Source: Rhodocyclaceae bacterium
GTDB lineage: Bacteria > Pseudomonadota > Gammaproteobacteria > Burkholderiales > Rhodocyclaceae
Assembly (NCBI GenBank): GCA_030824275.1
Contig: JAVBXY010000022.1
Location: 1 to 32,315, forward strand
Direction: 5' to 3'
DNA: 32,315 bases
Shown here piece by piece: positions 16,792 through 25,182 of this stretch (its first letter is position 1; each line of letters opens with the position of its first letter). Made by a program: the position numbers and the translations under genes. Under the pieces are notes generated by a model. It searched no databases, had not been told where the DNA came from, and saw only the letters and a list, made by a program, of their open reading frames with translations.

Positions 16792-17567
16792 GGCTTCCAC
16801 CCCGAATCCAGGCCGCCCGGTGCGCTACCCGGCACAGTTTGCTCGGGCCGCCGCGTCGGCATCTGGATCTGATCGCCGATCAGCGAGCCGCCGTGCTTTT
16901 CCTTCTCTTCCCAGCCCTTGCGATAGTGTTCGGGCAGCTTGCCCTTGGCCATCTTGACCGGGAAGACCTTGATTGCCGCCTCGGGCAGCACGCAGGATTT
17001 CTCGCACTTGCCGCAGCCGGTGCAATGGTCCGAATGCACCGTCGGCAGCAGCATGGCATGCCGATCCGAGCGCGGGTTATGCACGCGCTCCAGAGTGATG
17101 GCCTTGTCGATCACCGGGCAGACCCGGTAACAGACGTCGCAGCGCAGGCCAAGAAAATTGAGGCAGGTTTCCTGGTCCACCAGGGCGGCGAGCCCCATCC
17201 GCGACTTGTTGATCTCGGTCAGCGAACGGTCCAGCGCACCCGTGGGACAGGCCTTGACGCAGGGGATGTCCTCGCACATCTCGCAGGGAATCTTGCGTGC
17301 CTCGAAGTAAGGCGTGCCCGTGGCCACCGTCTCGCCGAGCGTCGACAACTTCAGAGTGTCGTAGGGACAGTCGCGCACGCACAGACCGCAGCGCACGCAG
17401 GCGGAGAGAAAATCCTTCTCCGCCAGCGCGCCGGGCGGCCGCAGTGCCGTAGCCGGCAGGGCCGAGACCTGTCTGGCGTAAAGACCAAGGCCGAGCGAGA
17501 ACAGGCAGGCGCCGCCTACGGCGCCTGCCGACTGTCGCAAAAACTCGCGTCGGGTCTTCTCGCTCAC
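16788..17567 (-). CDS. napG: NapG, periplasmic ferredoxin-type protein
   Basis: The 259-residue protein has a twin-arginine signal ([15 protein letters not shown]) and four 4Fe-4S cluster motifs. The first three are [26 protein letters not shown] and CDVCYRVCP, and the fourth is [11 protein letters not shown]. It works with NapH in electron delivery to nitrate reductase. The start is a GTG at 17567, 18 bases after the napA stop. Its C-terminal 40 residues lack cofactor motifs. Confidence 0.93.
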   Translation of the reverse strand: MSEKTRREFLRQSAGAVGGACLFSLGLGLYARQVSALPATALRPPGALAEKDFLSACVRCGLCVRDCPYDTLKLSTLGETVATGTPYFEARKIPCEMCEDIPCVKACPTGALDRSLTEINKSRMGLAALVDQETCLNFLGLRCDVCYRVCPVIDKAITLERVHNPRSDRHAMLLPTVHSDHCTGCGKCEKSCVLPEAAIKVFPVKMAKGKLPEHYRKGWEEKEKHGGSLIGDQIQMPTRRPEQTVPGSAPGGLDSGWKP

Positions 17568-17585
17568 GGCGTCGCTCGAATCAAG

Positions 17586-20141
17586 CTAGACCTTGACCAC
17601 CTTGACGGCGCACTTCTTGAAGTCCGTCTCTTTCGAGATCGGGCAGGTGGCATCGAGCGTGAGCTTGTTCACCAGCTTGGCCTCGTCGAAGAAGGGCACG
17701 AAGATCAGGCCCTTCGGCGGCTTGTTGCGGCCACGGGTTTCGATGCGGGCGATGATCTCGCCGCGCCGCGAAATCACCTTGACCTCCATGCCGCGATTGA
17801 GGCCGCGCGATTTGGCGTCGTCCGGATGCATGAAGATCTGCGCATCGGGCACGGCACGGTGCAGCTCGGCGACACGGCGCGTCATGGTGCCGGTGTGCCA
17901 GTGTTCCAGCACGCGACCGGTACATAACCAGAGGTCGTATTCCTTGTCCGGCATCTCCGGCGGGTTCTGGTAGGGCAGGGCAAAGATGTTTGCCTTGCCG
18001 TCCTTGTTGCCGTAGAAGCGGATGCCCTCGCCCTTCTTGACGTAGGGATCGTAGCCTTCGCGGAAGCGCCACAGGGTTTCCTTGCCATCCACCACAGGCC
18101 AACGCAGGCCACGCGCCTTGTGATAAGTATCGAAGGGCGCCAGATCATGGGCGTGGCCGCGACCGAAGCTGGCGTATTCCTCGAACAGGCCCTTCTGCAC
18201 GTAGTAGCCAAACGCCTTGGACTCGTCGTTGCTATACGCCTTGATGGCATGGCCATTGGTCTTGTCCAGATCGCCCAGGGGGAATTTGTTCACCACCTTG
18301 TTGGCGTACAGCACATCGTAAAGCGTCTTGCCCTTGAGTTCGGGCTTCTTGGCGATCAACTCGGCGGGCCAGACTTCCTCGACCTTGAAGCGCTTGGCGA
18401 ATTCCATGTACTGCCACAGGTCGGACCTAGACTCGCCCGGCGCCTTCACCTGCTGACGCCAGAACTGGGTGCGACGCTCGGCATTGCCGTAGGCGCCTTC
18501 CTTCTCCACCCACATGGCCGAGGGCAGGATCAGATCAGCGGCCAGCGCCGAGACCGTCGGATAGGCATCGGAGACGACGACGAAGGACGCCGGATTGCGC
18601 CAGCCCGGATAGATCTCGCCGTTGATGTTCGGCCCGGCCTGCATGTTGTTCGTCGTGCTGGTCCAGTAACACTTGAGCTTGCCGTCCTTCAGCGCACGGC
18701 TCTGGGCCACGGCATGGAGGCCGATCTTGTCGGGCAGCGTGCCTTCCGGCAGTTGCCAGATGCCTTCGGTGATCTTGCGATGCTCGGGATTGGTCACCAC
18801 CATATCGGCGGGCAGGCGATGAGCGAAGGTGCCCACCTCGCGCGCCGTGCCGCAGGCCGAGGGCTGGCCGGTCAGCGAGAAGGGACCGTTGCCCGGCTCG
18901 CTGATCTTGCCCGTCAGCAGATGCACGTTGTAGATCATGTTATTGACCCAGGTGCCGCGCGTGTGCTGGTTGAAGCCCATGGTCCAGAAGGAGACGATCT
19001 TGGTCTTCGGGTTGGCGTAAAGATCACCCAGTTGCTTGAGCTTTTCTACCGGCACACCGGAGAGCTTGGACACCTTCTCCGCCGTGTATTCGGAGACGAA
19101 CTTGGCGAACTCCTCGAACGTGGACGGCCGCGAATCGCTCGGGTTGTTCTTCGGCTTGCCATCGGCACCGGGGTAGCCGTTGAACTTGGCATCCTTCTCC
19201 AGCGCGTGGGCGGGCCGCAGGCCGAAGCCGATGTCGGTTTCACCCATCTTGAAGTTCACGTTCTTCTTGACGAACTCCTTGTTCACCTTGCCGGTGCTGA
19301 TGATGTGATGGCAGATGTAATTGAGGATGGCGAGGTCCGTGTTCGGAACGAAGACCATGCCGAGATCGGCAAGGTCGAAGCTACGGTGTTCGAAGGTGGA
19401 CAACACGAAGACCTTGGACTCGGCGTGCGTCAAGCGGCGGTCGGTGATGCGCGACCAAAGGATCGGATGCATCTCCGCCATGTTCGAGCCCCAGAGCACG
19501 AAGGCGTCGGCCTGCTCGATGTCGTCATAACAGCCCATGGGCTCGTCGATACCGAAGGTGCGCATGAAACCGGTGACCGCCGAAGCCATGCAGTGGCGCG
19601 CATTGGGGTCGAGGTTATTGGAGCGGAAACCCGCCTTCCACAGCTTGCTGGCGGCATAGCCTTCCCAGATGGTCCATTGACCGGAGCCGAACATGGCGAT
19701 GCTGCCCGGGCCTTCGCTCTTCAGCGCAGCCTTCCACTTCTCGGCCATGATGTCGAAGGCCTCGTTCCACGACACCGGCACGAACTCGCCGGTCTTGTCG
19801 TACTTGCCGTTCTTCTTGCGCAGCAGCGGCGTCTTCAGGCGGTCGGCGCCGTACATGATCTTGGACAGAAAGTAGCCCTTGATGCAGTTCAGGCCCCGGT
19901 TCACCGGGGAATCCGGATCACCCTGGGTGGCCACCACGCGGTCGTTCTGGGTGCCGACGAGCACCGAACAGCCGGTGCCGCAGAAACGGCAGGCTGCCTT
20001 GTCCCAGCGCACGTCGGTGGGATTGGCGGGCGCATCCTTTTTTGCCGCCAGAGCGGTGGATGCGGGCAGGCCGATGCCGGCAGCGGCAGCGGTGGCGGCA
20101 ACTGCATTGACCTTGATGAATTCGCGACGGTTGATGCTCAT
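17586..20141 (-). CDS. napA: NapA, catalytic subunit of periplasmic nitrate reductase
   Basis: The 851-residue molybdoenzyme reduces nitrate to nitrite in the periplasm. It has a Tat signal (NRREFIK, with Ala-rich helix to about residue 33). The 4Fe-4S motif is C51-x2-C54-x3-C58 with C86 in GLNCIKGY. The molybdenum-binding cysteine is in [10 protein letters not shown], which distinguishes Nap from Nar and from formate dehydrogenases. [14 protein letters not shown] and the C-terminal [15 protein letters not shown] are typical of NapA. ATG 20141 has AGGAG upstream and overlaps napD by 4 bases; the frame is open further upstream but that would lengthen it past the signal peptide. Length is a little above the E. 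coli enzyme (828). Confidence 0.97.
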   Translation of the reverse strand: MSINRREFIKVNAVAATAAAAGIGLPASTALAAKKDAPANPTDVRWDKAACRFCGTGCSVLVGTQNDRVVATQGDPDSPVNRGLNCIKGYFLSKIMYGADRLKTPLLRKKNGKYDKTGEFVPVSWNEAFDIMAEKWKAALKSEGPGSIAMFGSGQWTIWEGYAASKLWKAGFRSNNLDPNARHCMASAVTGFMRTFGIDEPMGCYDDIEQADAFVLWGSNMAEMHPILWSRITDRRLTHAESKVFVLSTFEHRSFDLADLGMVFVPNTDLAILNYICHHIISTGKVNKEFVKKNVNFKMGETDIGFGLRPAHALEKDAKFNGYPGADGKPKNNPSDSRPSTFEEFAKFVSEYTAEKVSKLSGVPVEKLKQLGDLYANPKTKIVSFWTMGFNQHTRGTWVNNMIYNVHLLTGKISEPGNGPFSLTGQPSACGTAREVGTFAHRLPADMVVTNPEHRKITEGIWQLPEGTLPDKIGLHAVAQSRALKDGKLKCYWTSTTNNMQAGPNINGEIYPGWRNPASFVVVSDAYPTVSALAADLILPSAMWVEKEGAYGNAERRTQFWRQQVKAPGESRSDLWQYMEFAKRFKVEEVWPAELIAKKPELKGKTLYDVLYANKVVNKFPLGDLDKTNGHAIKAYSNDESKAFGYYVQKGLFEEYASFGRGHAHDLAPFDTYHKARGLRWPVVDGKETLWRFREGYDPYVKKGEGIRFYGNKDGKANIFALPYQNPPEMPDKEYDLWLCTGRVLEHWHTGTMTRRVAELHRAVPDAQIFMHPDDAKSRGLNRGMEVKVISRRGEIIARIETRGRNKPPKGLIFVPFFDEAKLVNKLTLDATCPISKETDFKKCAVKVVKV

Positions 20142-20383
20142 GCCTGTTCTCCTTCGTCTGAATACTGATAAACCAGCGCGGCATCGGAAATGCCGTCCAG
20201 CAAATGCACCTTGAGCAGGGAATCCTCGACGCTCCAACTGGCGCCATCTTCGACGGTGACGACGATCTGACCCCGTGCCTCTTCAGTGGCATGCACCTCG
20301 ACGCCGGGAATCTCGCCCAGTGCCGCCATCACTTCGGGGAAACGCTCGGGGCGCGCCCTCACCAGAACACCGGATACATTCAT
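20138..20383 (-). CDS. napD: NapD, NapA maturation chaperone
   Basis: The 81-residue protein has the ferredoxin-like NapD fold pattern: [12 protein letters not shown] at the start, PGVEVHATE in the middle and [14 protein letters not shown] near the end. NapD binds the Tat signal of NapA and prevents export before the cofactor is inserted. It overlaps napF and napA by 4 bases each. Confidence 0.93.
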   Translation of the reverse strand: MNVSGVLVRARPERFPEVMAALGEIPGVEVHATEEARGQIVVTVEDGASWSVEDSLLKVHLLDGISDAALVYQYSDEGEQA

Positions 20384-20895
20384 GCGCCAGTTCCTTTCAC
20401 GTCGTCGTTACGTTCCATCGTCACCGCCTGCATCGGACACACCGCGACGCAGGCGCCGCAGCCGGTGCATGCGGCCTCATTCACTTCCGGCATGGCCGCA
20501 CCGCCCAGTCGGGGACTGAAACGGATTGCCCTTGCCTCGCAGCTGTCGCCACAGGTGCGGCAGACGACGTCCTGGCGGGTGATGCAAGCCTCGCCAACGA
20601 CTGCCCGCAGATTCCACGGTGCGCTCTTTTCATTGCCACTGTCACGCCGCAATGCACCATCCGCACAGGCCGCCACGCAATCGCCACAGAAAGTGCATTC
20701 ACCCTGCGAGAAATCCACCGTGGGATAGTCGCCATCACCAACGACCACGATCTTTGTCGGACATTTATCCACGCACTTGCCGCAACGGGTGCAAGCGTCG
20801 AGGAACGCAGCCTCGGCGATAGCCCAGGGCGGGCGCAGGGGTGCGGGAGCGGGACGGCGACGACCAAAGAGGAAACCACGGCGGGAAGCATCCAT
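20380..20895 (-). CDS. napF: NapF, cytoplasmic iron-sulfur accessory protein
   Basis: The 171-residue protein contains three 4Fe-4S cluster motifs (CTRCGKCVDKCP, CTFCGDCVAAC, CTGCGACVAVCP) and extra cysteines in CRTCGDSC. The N-terminal MDASRRGFLFGRR resembles a signal-like start typical of NapF, which nonetheless stays in the cytoplasm. It helps assemble the iron-sulfur cluster of NapA. It is the first gene of the operon. Confidence 0.92.
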   Translation of the reverse strand: MDASRRGFLFGRRRPAPAPLRPPWAIAEAAFLDACTRCGKCVDKCPTKIVVVGDGDYPTVDFSQGECTFCGDCVAACADGALRRDSGNEKSAPWNLRAVVGEACITRQDVVCRTCGDSCEARAIRFSPRLGGAAMPEVNEAACTGCGACVAVCPMQAVTMERNDDVKGTGA

Positions 20896-20950
20896 TTAAA
20901 TAACCTGATATGACGAAGGGGATTGTGGCGCCGCAGCACCTGCCGGCGCC

Positions 20951-20964
20951 TTGATGGCCATCAA
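20951..20964. promoter_or_regulatory. FNR/Anr-type binding site upstream of napF
   Basis: TTGATGGCCATCAA is a perfect match to the FNR consensus TTGAT-N4-ATCAA. It is centred about 62 bases before the napF start codon. Oxygen-sensing FNR/Anr (or Dnr-type) regulators activate from such sites under low oxygen. The site is palindromic and could also act on arsR, whose start is 81 bases away on the other side. Confidence 0.85.
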
Positions 20965-21008
20965 GAACGGAAGCTAGTCCATCCGGGGCGTGGATACCAA
21001 TACATTCG

Positions 21009-21038
21009 TTGACGCATATATAACGCTCAGCGTATATT
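21009..21038 (+). promoter_or_regulatory. arsR promoter with overlapping ArsR-type operator
   Basis: TTGACG (21009-21014) and TATATT (21033-21038) form a possible promoter with an 18-base spacer. Between and over them lies an inverted repeat, ACGCT (21023-21027), C, AGCGT (21029-21033), flanked by ATAT on both sides. This AT-flanked dyad is the kind of site ArsR repressors bind. The -10 ends only 6 bases before ATG 21045, so the transcript would be leaderless or nearly so, unless TATATA at 21017-21022 is the real -10. Confidence 0.55.
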
Positions 21039-21044
21039 CAACTC

Positions 21045-21383
21045 ATGGAAACTCAAACCGTCTTCGATGCTCTCGCCGATGCCACCCGCCGCCGCATTCT
21101 GGCCCTGCTGGTGAATCAGGGTGAGCTTTGCGTCTGCGAGCTCACCGCCGCCCTCGACCAAATCCAGCCCAAGGTTTCGCGCCACCTGGGCGTGCTCAAG
21201 GATGCAGGCCTCGTGTTGCCGCGACGTGAAGGCACCTGGATGTTCTATCGCCTCGCTGAACCCCTGCCGGAGTGGATGTCAACCCTGCTGGCCTCGCTGA
21301 CCGACGGCGCCGTGTCTGAACTGAAGGCCGACACCCGTCGCCTCAAGGCCATGGCCGGGCGCCCCGAGCGCTGCGCTGCGTGA
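21045..21383 (+). CDS. arsR: ArsR-family arsenite-responsive repressor
   Basis: The 112-residue protein is a winged-helix ArsR/SmtB regulator. The arsenite-sensing pair is visible in ELCVCEL (C29 and C31), inside the helix before the recognition helix (QIQPKVSRHLGVLKDAGLV). This is the E. coli-type ArsR site. Binding of As(III) or Sb(III) would release it from the operator just upstream. It heads the operon that runs to about 31015, and the following permease begins 10 bases after its stop. Confidence 0.92.
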   Translation: METQTVFDALADATRRRILALLVNQGELCVCELTAALDQIQPKVSRHLGVLKDAGLVLPRREGTWMFYRLAEPLPEWMSTLLASLTDGAVSELKADTRRLKAMAGRPERCAA

Positions 21384-21393
21384 TGGATCAATC

Positions 21394-22437
21394 ATGAACA
21401 TCCTGGTTGAAACGCCCACCCGCCGCGCTCCCTGGGGCTGGCTGATGCTCGCCCTGCTGGCCTGGATCGGCGCCTATGCGGCACTCGTCCCCTTCGCTGA
21501 CACGGTCATCGCTGCGCTCGGCCTGACACGCCAAACGCACCTCGGCGAAGCCATCCATTTCTTTTTCTACGACACGCCGAAAGTCCTGCTGCTGCTCACC
21601 GGCATCGTCTTCCTCATGGGCGTAATCCATACCTTCGTCGCCCCGGAACGCACCCGCGCCCTGCTCTCGGGCAAGCGCCTCGGTGTCGGCAACGTCATGG
21701 CCGCCAGCCTTGGCATCGTCACGCCTTTCTGTTCCTGCTCCGCCGTGCCGCTGTTCATCGGCTTCCTCTCCGCCGGCGTGCCGCTGGGCGTGACCTTCTC
21801 CTTCCTGATCTCGGCGCCGATGGTCAATGAAGTCGCGCTGGCCCTGCTGTTCGGCCTCTTCGGCTGGAAGGTGGCAGCGCTCTATCTGGGTCTCGGCCTC
21901 AGTGTCGCCATCGTCGCCGGCCTGGTCATCGGCAAGCTCGGCATGGAGCAATATCTCGAGGACTGGGTGCGCGCCATGCAGGCCACGCAGTCGGCCGAAT
22001 TCGACGCCGCGACGCCCACCTGGGCCGAGCGCATCGATGCCGGCATCGCCCACGTCAAGGAAATCGTCGGCAAGGTCTGGCCCTACATCCTCGCCGGCAT
22101 CGCGCTGGGCGCCGGCATCCACGGCTACGTGCCGGAAGACTTCATGGCCTCGATCATGGGCAAGGACGCGCCCTGGTGGTCGGTGCCCGCCGCCGTGCTG
22201 ATCGGCGTGCCGATGTACACCAACGCCGCCGGCATCATCCCCATCGTCGAAGCGCTGATCGGCAAGGGCGCCGCGCTCGGCACCGTGCTGGCCTTCATGA
22301 TGAGCGTGATCGCGCTGTCGCTGCCGGAGATGATCATCCTGCGCAAGGTGCTGAAAGTGCCGCTGATCGCCACCTTCGCCGGTGTCGTCGCCGTCGGCAT
22401 CCTGCTTGTCGGTTATGTCTTCAATGCTGTCCTGTAA
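21394..22437 (+). CDS. ArsP/DUF318-type permease (PF03773-like), first copy
   Basis: The 347-residue protein has about eight to ten membrane helices in two halves. A conserved cysteine motif, TPFCSCSAVPLFIGF, lies in the first half, and GVPMYTNAAGIIPI is its counterpart in the second. This is the ArsP-like permease family; some members export trivalent organoarsenicals such as methylarsenite. Position right after arsR supports an arsenical substrate, but no methyltransferase gene (arsM) is in the window, so the substrate is open. A related but longer permease occurs at 28625-30073. Confidence 0.8.
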   Translation: MNILVETPTRRAPWGWLMLALLAWIGAYAALVPFADTVIAALGLTRQTHLGEAIHFFFYDTPKVLLLLTGIVFLMGVIHTFVAPERTRALLSGKRLGVGNVMAASLGIVTPFCSCSAVPLFIGFLSAGVPLGVTFSFLISAPMVNEVALALLFGLFGWKVAALYLGLGLSVAIVAGLVIGKLGMEQYLEDWVRAMQATQSAEFDAATPTWAERIDAGIAHVKEIVGKVWPYILAGIALGAGIHGYVPEDFMASIMGKDAPWWSVPAAVLIGVPMYTNAAGIIPIVEALIGKGAALGTVLAFMMSVIALSLPEMIILRKVLKVPLIATFAGVVAVGILLVGYVFNAVL

Positions 22438-22448
22438 GGAGTCGTCCC

Positions 22449-22772
22449 ATGGCTGAATCGCCCCTGCATCCCTCCATCGTGGCGCTGGTATCGCTGGCCG
22501 CCAACATCGCCGCCAATCATCCGAAGAAAGGCCTGTGCCAACTCGAACGCCTGCGCGGCTTCGGCATTGCCGACGAACAGATCGACATGGTGGTGGACAT
22601 CGCCCGCCACATCCGCGACGAAGCCGGACAGATGCAGGACGCTGCCTTCGACGAGGAAGCAAAGCTGGCCGCCGTCGCTGCCGCTGCCGCCGTACCACCA
22701 GCGCCGACTTTTGACACCCCCGCCAAGGCCGCCTGCTGCACGCCGACGGCCAAGGGCAATTCCTGCTGCTGA
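22449..22772 (+). CDS. Small protein with paired-cysteine tail
   Basis: The 107-residue protein is not one I can assign to a named family. Residues 5-70 are probably helical (HPSIVALVSLAANIAANHP, then ERLRGFGIADEQIDMVVDIARHI). An Ala/Pro linker leads to a C-terminal KAACC-TPTAKGNSCC, giving cysteine pairs at 96-97 and 106-107 plus C30. Such a tail could bind a thiophilic ion such as As(III) on its way to the permease encoded 11 bases upstream, or pass it to the mini-thioredoxin encoded 16 bases downstream. This role is inference. ATG 22449 follows AAGGAG. Confidence 0.75.
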   Translation: MAESPLHPSIVALVSLAANIAANHPKKGLCQLERLRGFGIADEQIDMVVDIARHIRDEAGQMQDAAFDEEAKLAAVAAAAAVPPAPTFDTPAKAACCTPTAKGNSCC

Positions 22773-22788
22773 TATTTCGGAGAGTCCC

Positions 22789-23019
22789 ATGAAGAACATC
22801 AAAGTCCTCGGCCCCGGCTGTGCCAACTGCAAGAACACCCTGAAGCTGATCGAGGAAGTCGTCAAGGCCAAGGGCATCGAGGTGCAACTGGAAAAGGTCG
22901 AAGACCTGCAACAGATCATGACGCATGGCGTGATGTCCACGCCCGGCGTGGTCATCGACGGCAAGGTCGTTCACGCGGGCGGCATGCCGGCGCGGAGCAA
23001 GGTCGAGAGCTGGTTCTGA
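22789..23019 (+). CDS. Mini-thioredoxin (redox-active disulfide protein family), first copy
   Basis: The 76-residue protein is a short thioredoxin fold without the usual N-terminal extension. The active site is GCANCKN (C11, C14), and a cis-proline follows in MSTPGVVIDG. Such proteins often travel with ArsP-like permeases. A GGAGAG site precedes ATG 22789. It may reduce the permease or the Cys-Cys-tailed protein just upstream, or carry thiol-bound arsenic. A paralogue lies at 30070-30303 after the second permease. Confidence 0.88.
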   Translation: MKNIKVLGPGCANCKNTLKLIEEVVKAKGIEVQLEKVEDLQQIMTHGVMSTPGVVIDGKVVHAGGMPARSKVESWF

Positions 23020-23032
23020 TCCGATAGCAAGC

Positions 23033-23944
23033 ATGGCCCACGACCATCATCACCATGATCACGCAGCTCACGCCCCGGCGAATTTCGACCGCGCCTTCGC
23101 CATCGGCATCGCCCTCAACCTCGGCTTCGTCGCCGTCGAGGGTTTCTACGGCTGGCAAATAAATTCGCTGGCCCTGCTGGCCGACGCCGGGCACAACCTG
23201 TCCGACGTCGCCGGTCTGGTACTGGCCTGGGTCGCCGCCCTGGCGGCGCGCATGGCACCGGACCAGCGTCACACCTACGGCCGCCAGCGTGCCTCCATTC
23301 TCGCCGCCTTCGCCAACGCCGTATTGCTGCTGGTGGCCATGGGCTCGCTGTTGTGGGAAGCCGTGCATCGCCTGCAAACACCGGCCGCCACCGAGGGCAC
23401 GACCATCATCGTCATTGCTGCCATCGGTGTGCTGGTCAACGGCGCAACGGCGCTGCTCTTCATGCGCGGCGGCGAGTCGGACATGAACATTCGCGGCGCC
23501 TTCCTGCACATGGCCGCCGATGCCCTGGTGTCGCTGGGCGTGGTCGCCGCCGGCGCGCTCTATCTCTACACCGGCTGGACCTGGCTCGATCCGGTGGTCA
23601 GCATCGCCATCGCACTGGTCATCATCGCCGGCACCTGGAACCTGTTCCGCCAGTCCCTGCATCTGCTCTTCGATGGCGTCCCCGAGCATGTGGATCTGGT
23701 TGCGCTGGATGCCTGGCTGCGCCGCCAGCCCGGCGTTGCCGACGTGCATGACCTGCACGTCTGGGCCATGAGTACCACCGGTGTCGCGCTTACCGCGCAC
23801 CTCGTCATGCCCGGCGGCCATCCCGGCGACGCGGAACTGGCGCGCATGGCCCACGCACTGTTCCATGAATTCCGCATCGATCACCCGACCTTCCAGGTCG
23901 AGCTGGCGATGCAGGATCACGGCTGTGCCTGTCCCTTGCCGTGA
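23033..23944 (+). CDS. CDF-family divalent metal cation exporter
   Basis: The 303-residue protein begins with a His-rich stretch (HDHHHHDHAAH) and has six membrane helices followed by a cytoplasmic domain (HDLHVWAMSTTGVALTAHL). Metal-site residues are in LADAGHNLSD (D51, H54, D58) and HMAADALVSLG, the classic H/D pairs of Zn/Co/Cd exporters of the CzcD/ZitB group. It would export zinc or a similar ion from the cytoplasm. It is unusual inside an arsenic operon but is in the same direction, and its stop codon overlaps the next start. Confidence 0.9.
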   Translation: MAHDHHHHDHAAHAPANFDRAFAIGIALNLGFVAVEGFYGWQINSLALLADAGHNLSDVAGLVLAWVAALAARMAPDQRHTYGRQRASILAAFANAVLLLVAMGSLLWEAVHRLQTPAATEGTTIIVIAAIGVLVNGATALLFMRGGESDMNIRGAFLHMAADALVSLGVVAAGALYLYTGWTWLDPVVSIAIALVIIAGTWNLFRQSLHLLFDGVPEHVDLVALDAWLRRQPGVADVHDLHVWAMSTTGVALTAHLVMPGGHPGDAELARMAHALFHEFRIDHPTFQVELAMQDHGCACPLP

Positions 23945-25182
23945 TGCGCAAGCTGCTCCTCGTTCTCGCGCTGGGCCTGTTGTCCTTGGCGTCATTGGCG
24001 TCCGCTGCCGGCGACAGCGAGCAGGATGGCGGGGTGCCGGTGTATTTCTTCTGGTCCCTCATCTGCCCGCACTGCACGGCGGCCCATCCCCACATCAAGG
24101 CCATGGTGCGGGAGCGGCCCCAACTGCGCCTGCACGCGCTGGAGCTTTCGCGCCATCCCGAGAATGTTGATCGCTATGACAGCATGGCCCGCGCCCTGGG
24201 CCAGGAAGCGGTCTCGGTACCGGCGCTGATTTTCTGCGGCGAAATGCATGTCGGCTGGGATGCTGACGACACGACCGGCCGCATGTTGCGCCAGCGCCTC
24301 GACGCCTGCCTCGCCAGCGGCCCGCAGGCGGCAACACCCAAGGCGGAAGCCAAAGCCGAGCCGCTGCGCCTGCCCCTGTTCGGCGAGCTGGACCCGGCCA
24401 GCCTTTCCCTGCCCGTGCTGACTCTGGTGCTGGCGGGCCTCGACGCCTTCAACCCCTGCGCCTTCTTCGTCCTGCTCTTCCTGCTGTCGATGATGGCGCA
24501 CCAGAAGAGCCGCGCCCGCATGCTGATGATCGGCGGCGTCTTCGTCGGCATTTCCGGCCTCATGTACTTCGCCTTCATGGCGGCCTGGCTCAATGCCTTC
24601 CAGCTCTTCGGTCACCTCGCCGGCGTGACACTCGCCGCCGGCGCCCTGGCGGTCTTCGTCGGAGCGGTGAATGTAAAGGACTTCTTCTGGTTCGAGCGCG
24701 GCCTGTCGCTGTCCATCCCCGAATCCCGCAAGCCGGACATCTTCCGCCGTACCCGCGCCATTCTTGCCGCCGACCATTTGCCCGCCATGCTGGGCGCCAC
24801 GGTCCTGCTGGCAGTGGCCGCGAACTTCTACGAATTGCTGTGCACCGCTGGCTTCCCCATGGTGTTCACGCGCCTGCTGACCCTCGCCGAGCTTTCGCCA
24901 GCGGGGCGCTACGCCTATCTCGTCGCCTACAACCTGATCTACGTGCTGCCGCTCGCCGCCATCGTCGCCGTCTTCGCCGGCACTCTTGGCGGGCGCAAGC
25001 TCAGCGAGCGCGAAGGGCGTCTGCTCAAGCTGCTCTCCGGCCTGATGATGCTGGGCCTGGGTTTGCTGCTGCTGCTCGCTCCCGAAAAAATCAGCCAGGT
25101 CGGCATCGCCTTCGGCCTCATGGCCGTGGCCATCGGCGCTACCGCCATCGCCGCCTTTGTCAGCAAAGGAAATCCCTCTTGA
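23944..25182 (+). CDS. Thioredoxin-domain/DsbD-CcdA-like transmembrane fusion
   Basis: The 412-residue protein has a signal peptide (1-22) and then a thioredoxin-like domain (about 30-125) with active site CPHC (C41, C44) and cis-proline loop SVPALIFCG. A short Ala/Lys linker (128-140) leads to six to eight membrane helices resembling the DsbD/CcdA electron conductor, with a conserved cysteine in DAFNPCAFF (C172) and its partner in ELLCTAGFP (C300). It should move reducing power from cytoplasmic thioredoxin to a periplasmic target. DsbD itself has its thioredoxin domain at the C-terminus; here an N-terminal domain with a DsbA-like CPHC is fused instead. The start shares bases with the CDF stop (TGATG). 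Confidence 0.8.
   Translation: MRKLLLVLALGLLSLASLASAAGDSEQDGGVPVYFFWSLICPHCTAAHPHIKAMVRERPQLRLHALELSRHPENVDRYDSMARALGQEAVSVPALIFCGEMHVGWDADDTTGRMLRQRLDACLASGPQAATPKAEAKAEPLRLPLFGELDPASLSLPVLTLVLAGLDAFNPCAFFVLLFLLSMMAHQKSRARMLMIGGVFVGISGLMYFAFMAAWLNAFQLFGHLAGVTLAAGALAVFVGAVNVKDFFWFERGLSLSIPESRKPDIFRRTRAILAADHLPAMLGATVLLAVAANFYELLCTAGFPMVFTRLLTLAELSPAGRYAYLVAYNLIYVLPLAAIVAVFAGTLGGRKLSEREGRLLKLLSGLMMLGLGLLLLLAPEKISQVGIAFGLMAVAIGATAIAAFVSKGNPS

Noticed and set aside
18120..20168. 682-codon open frame on the + strand opposite napA
   Set aside because: napA on the other strand has full motif support. Long antisense frames are common in high-GC DNA and this one has no recognisable domain.
21388..23034. 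548-codon open frame on the - strand opposite the ArsP-type permease and mini-thioredoxin
   Set aside because: It spans several well-supported genes on the + strand and its translation is low-complexity His/Asp/Gly-rich.
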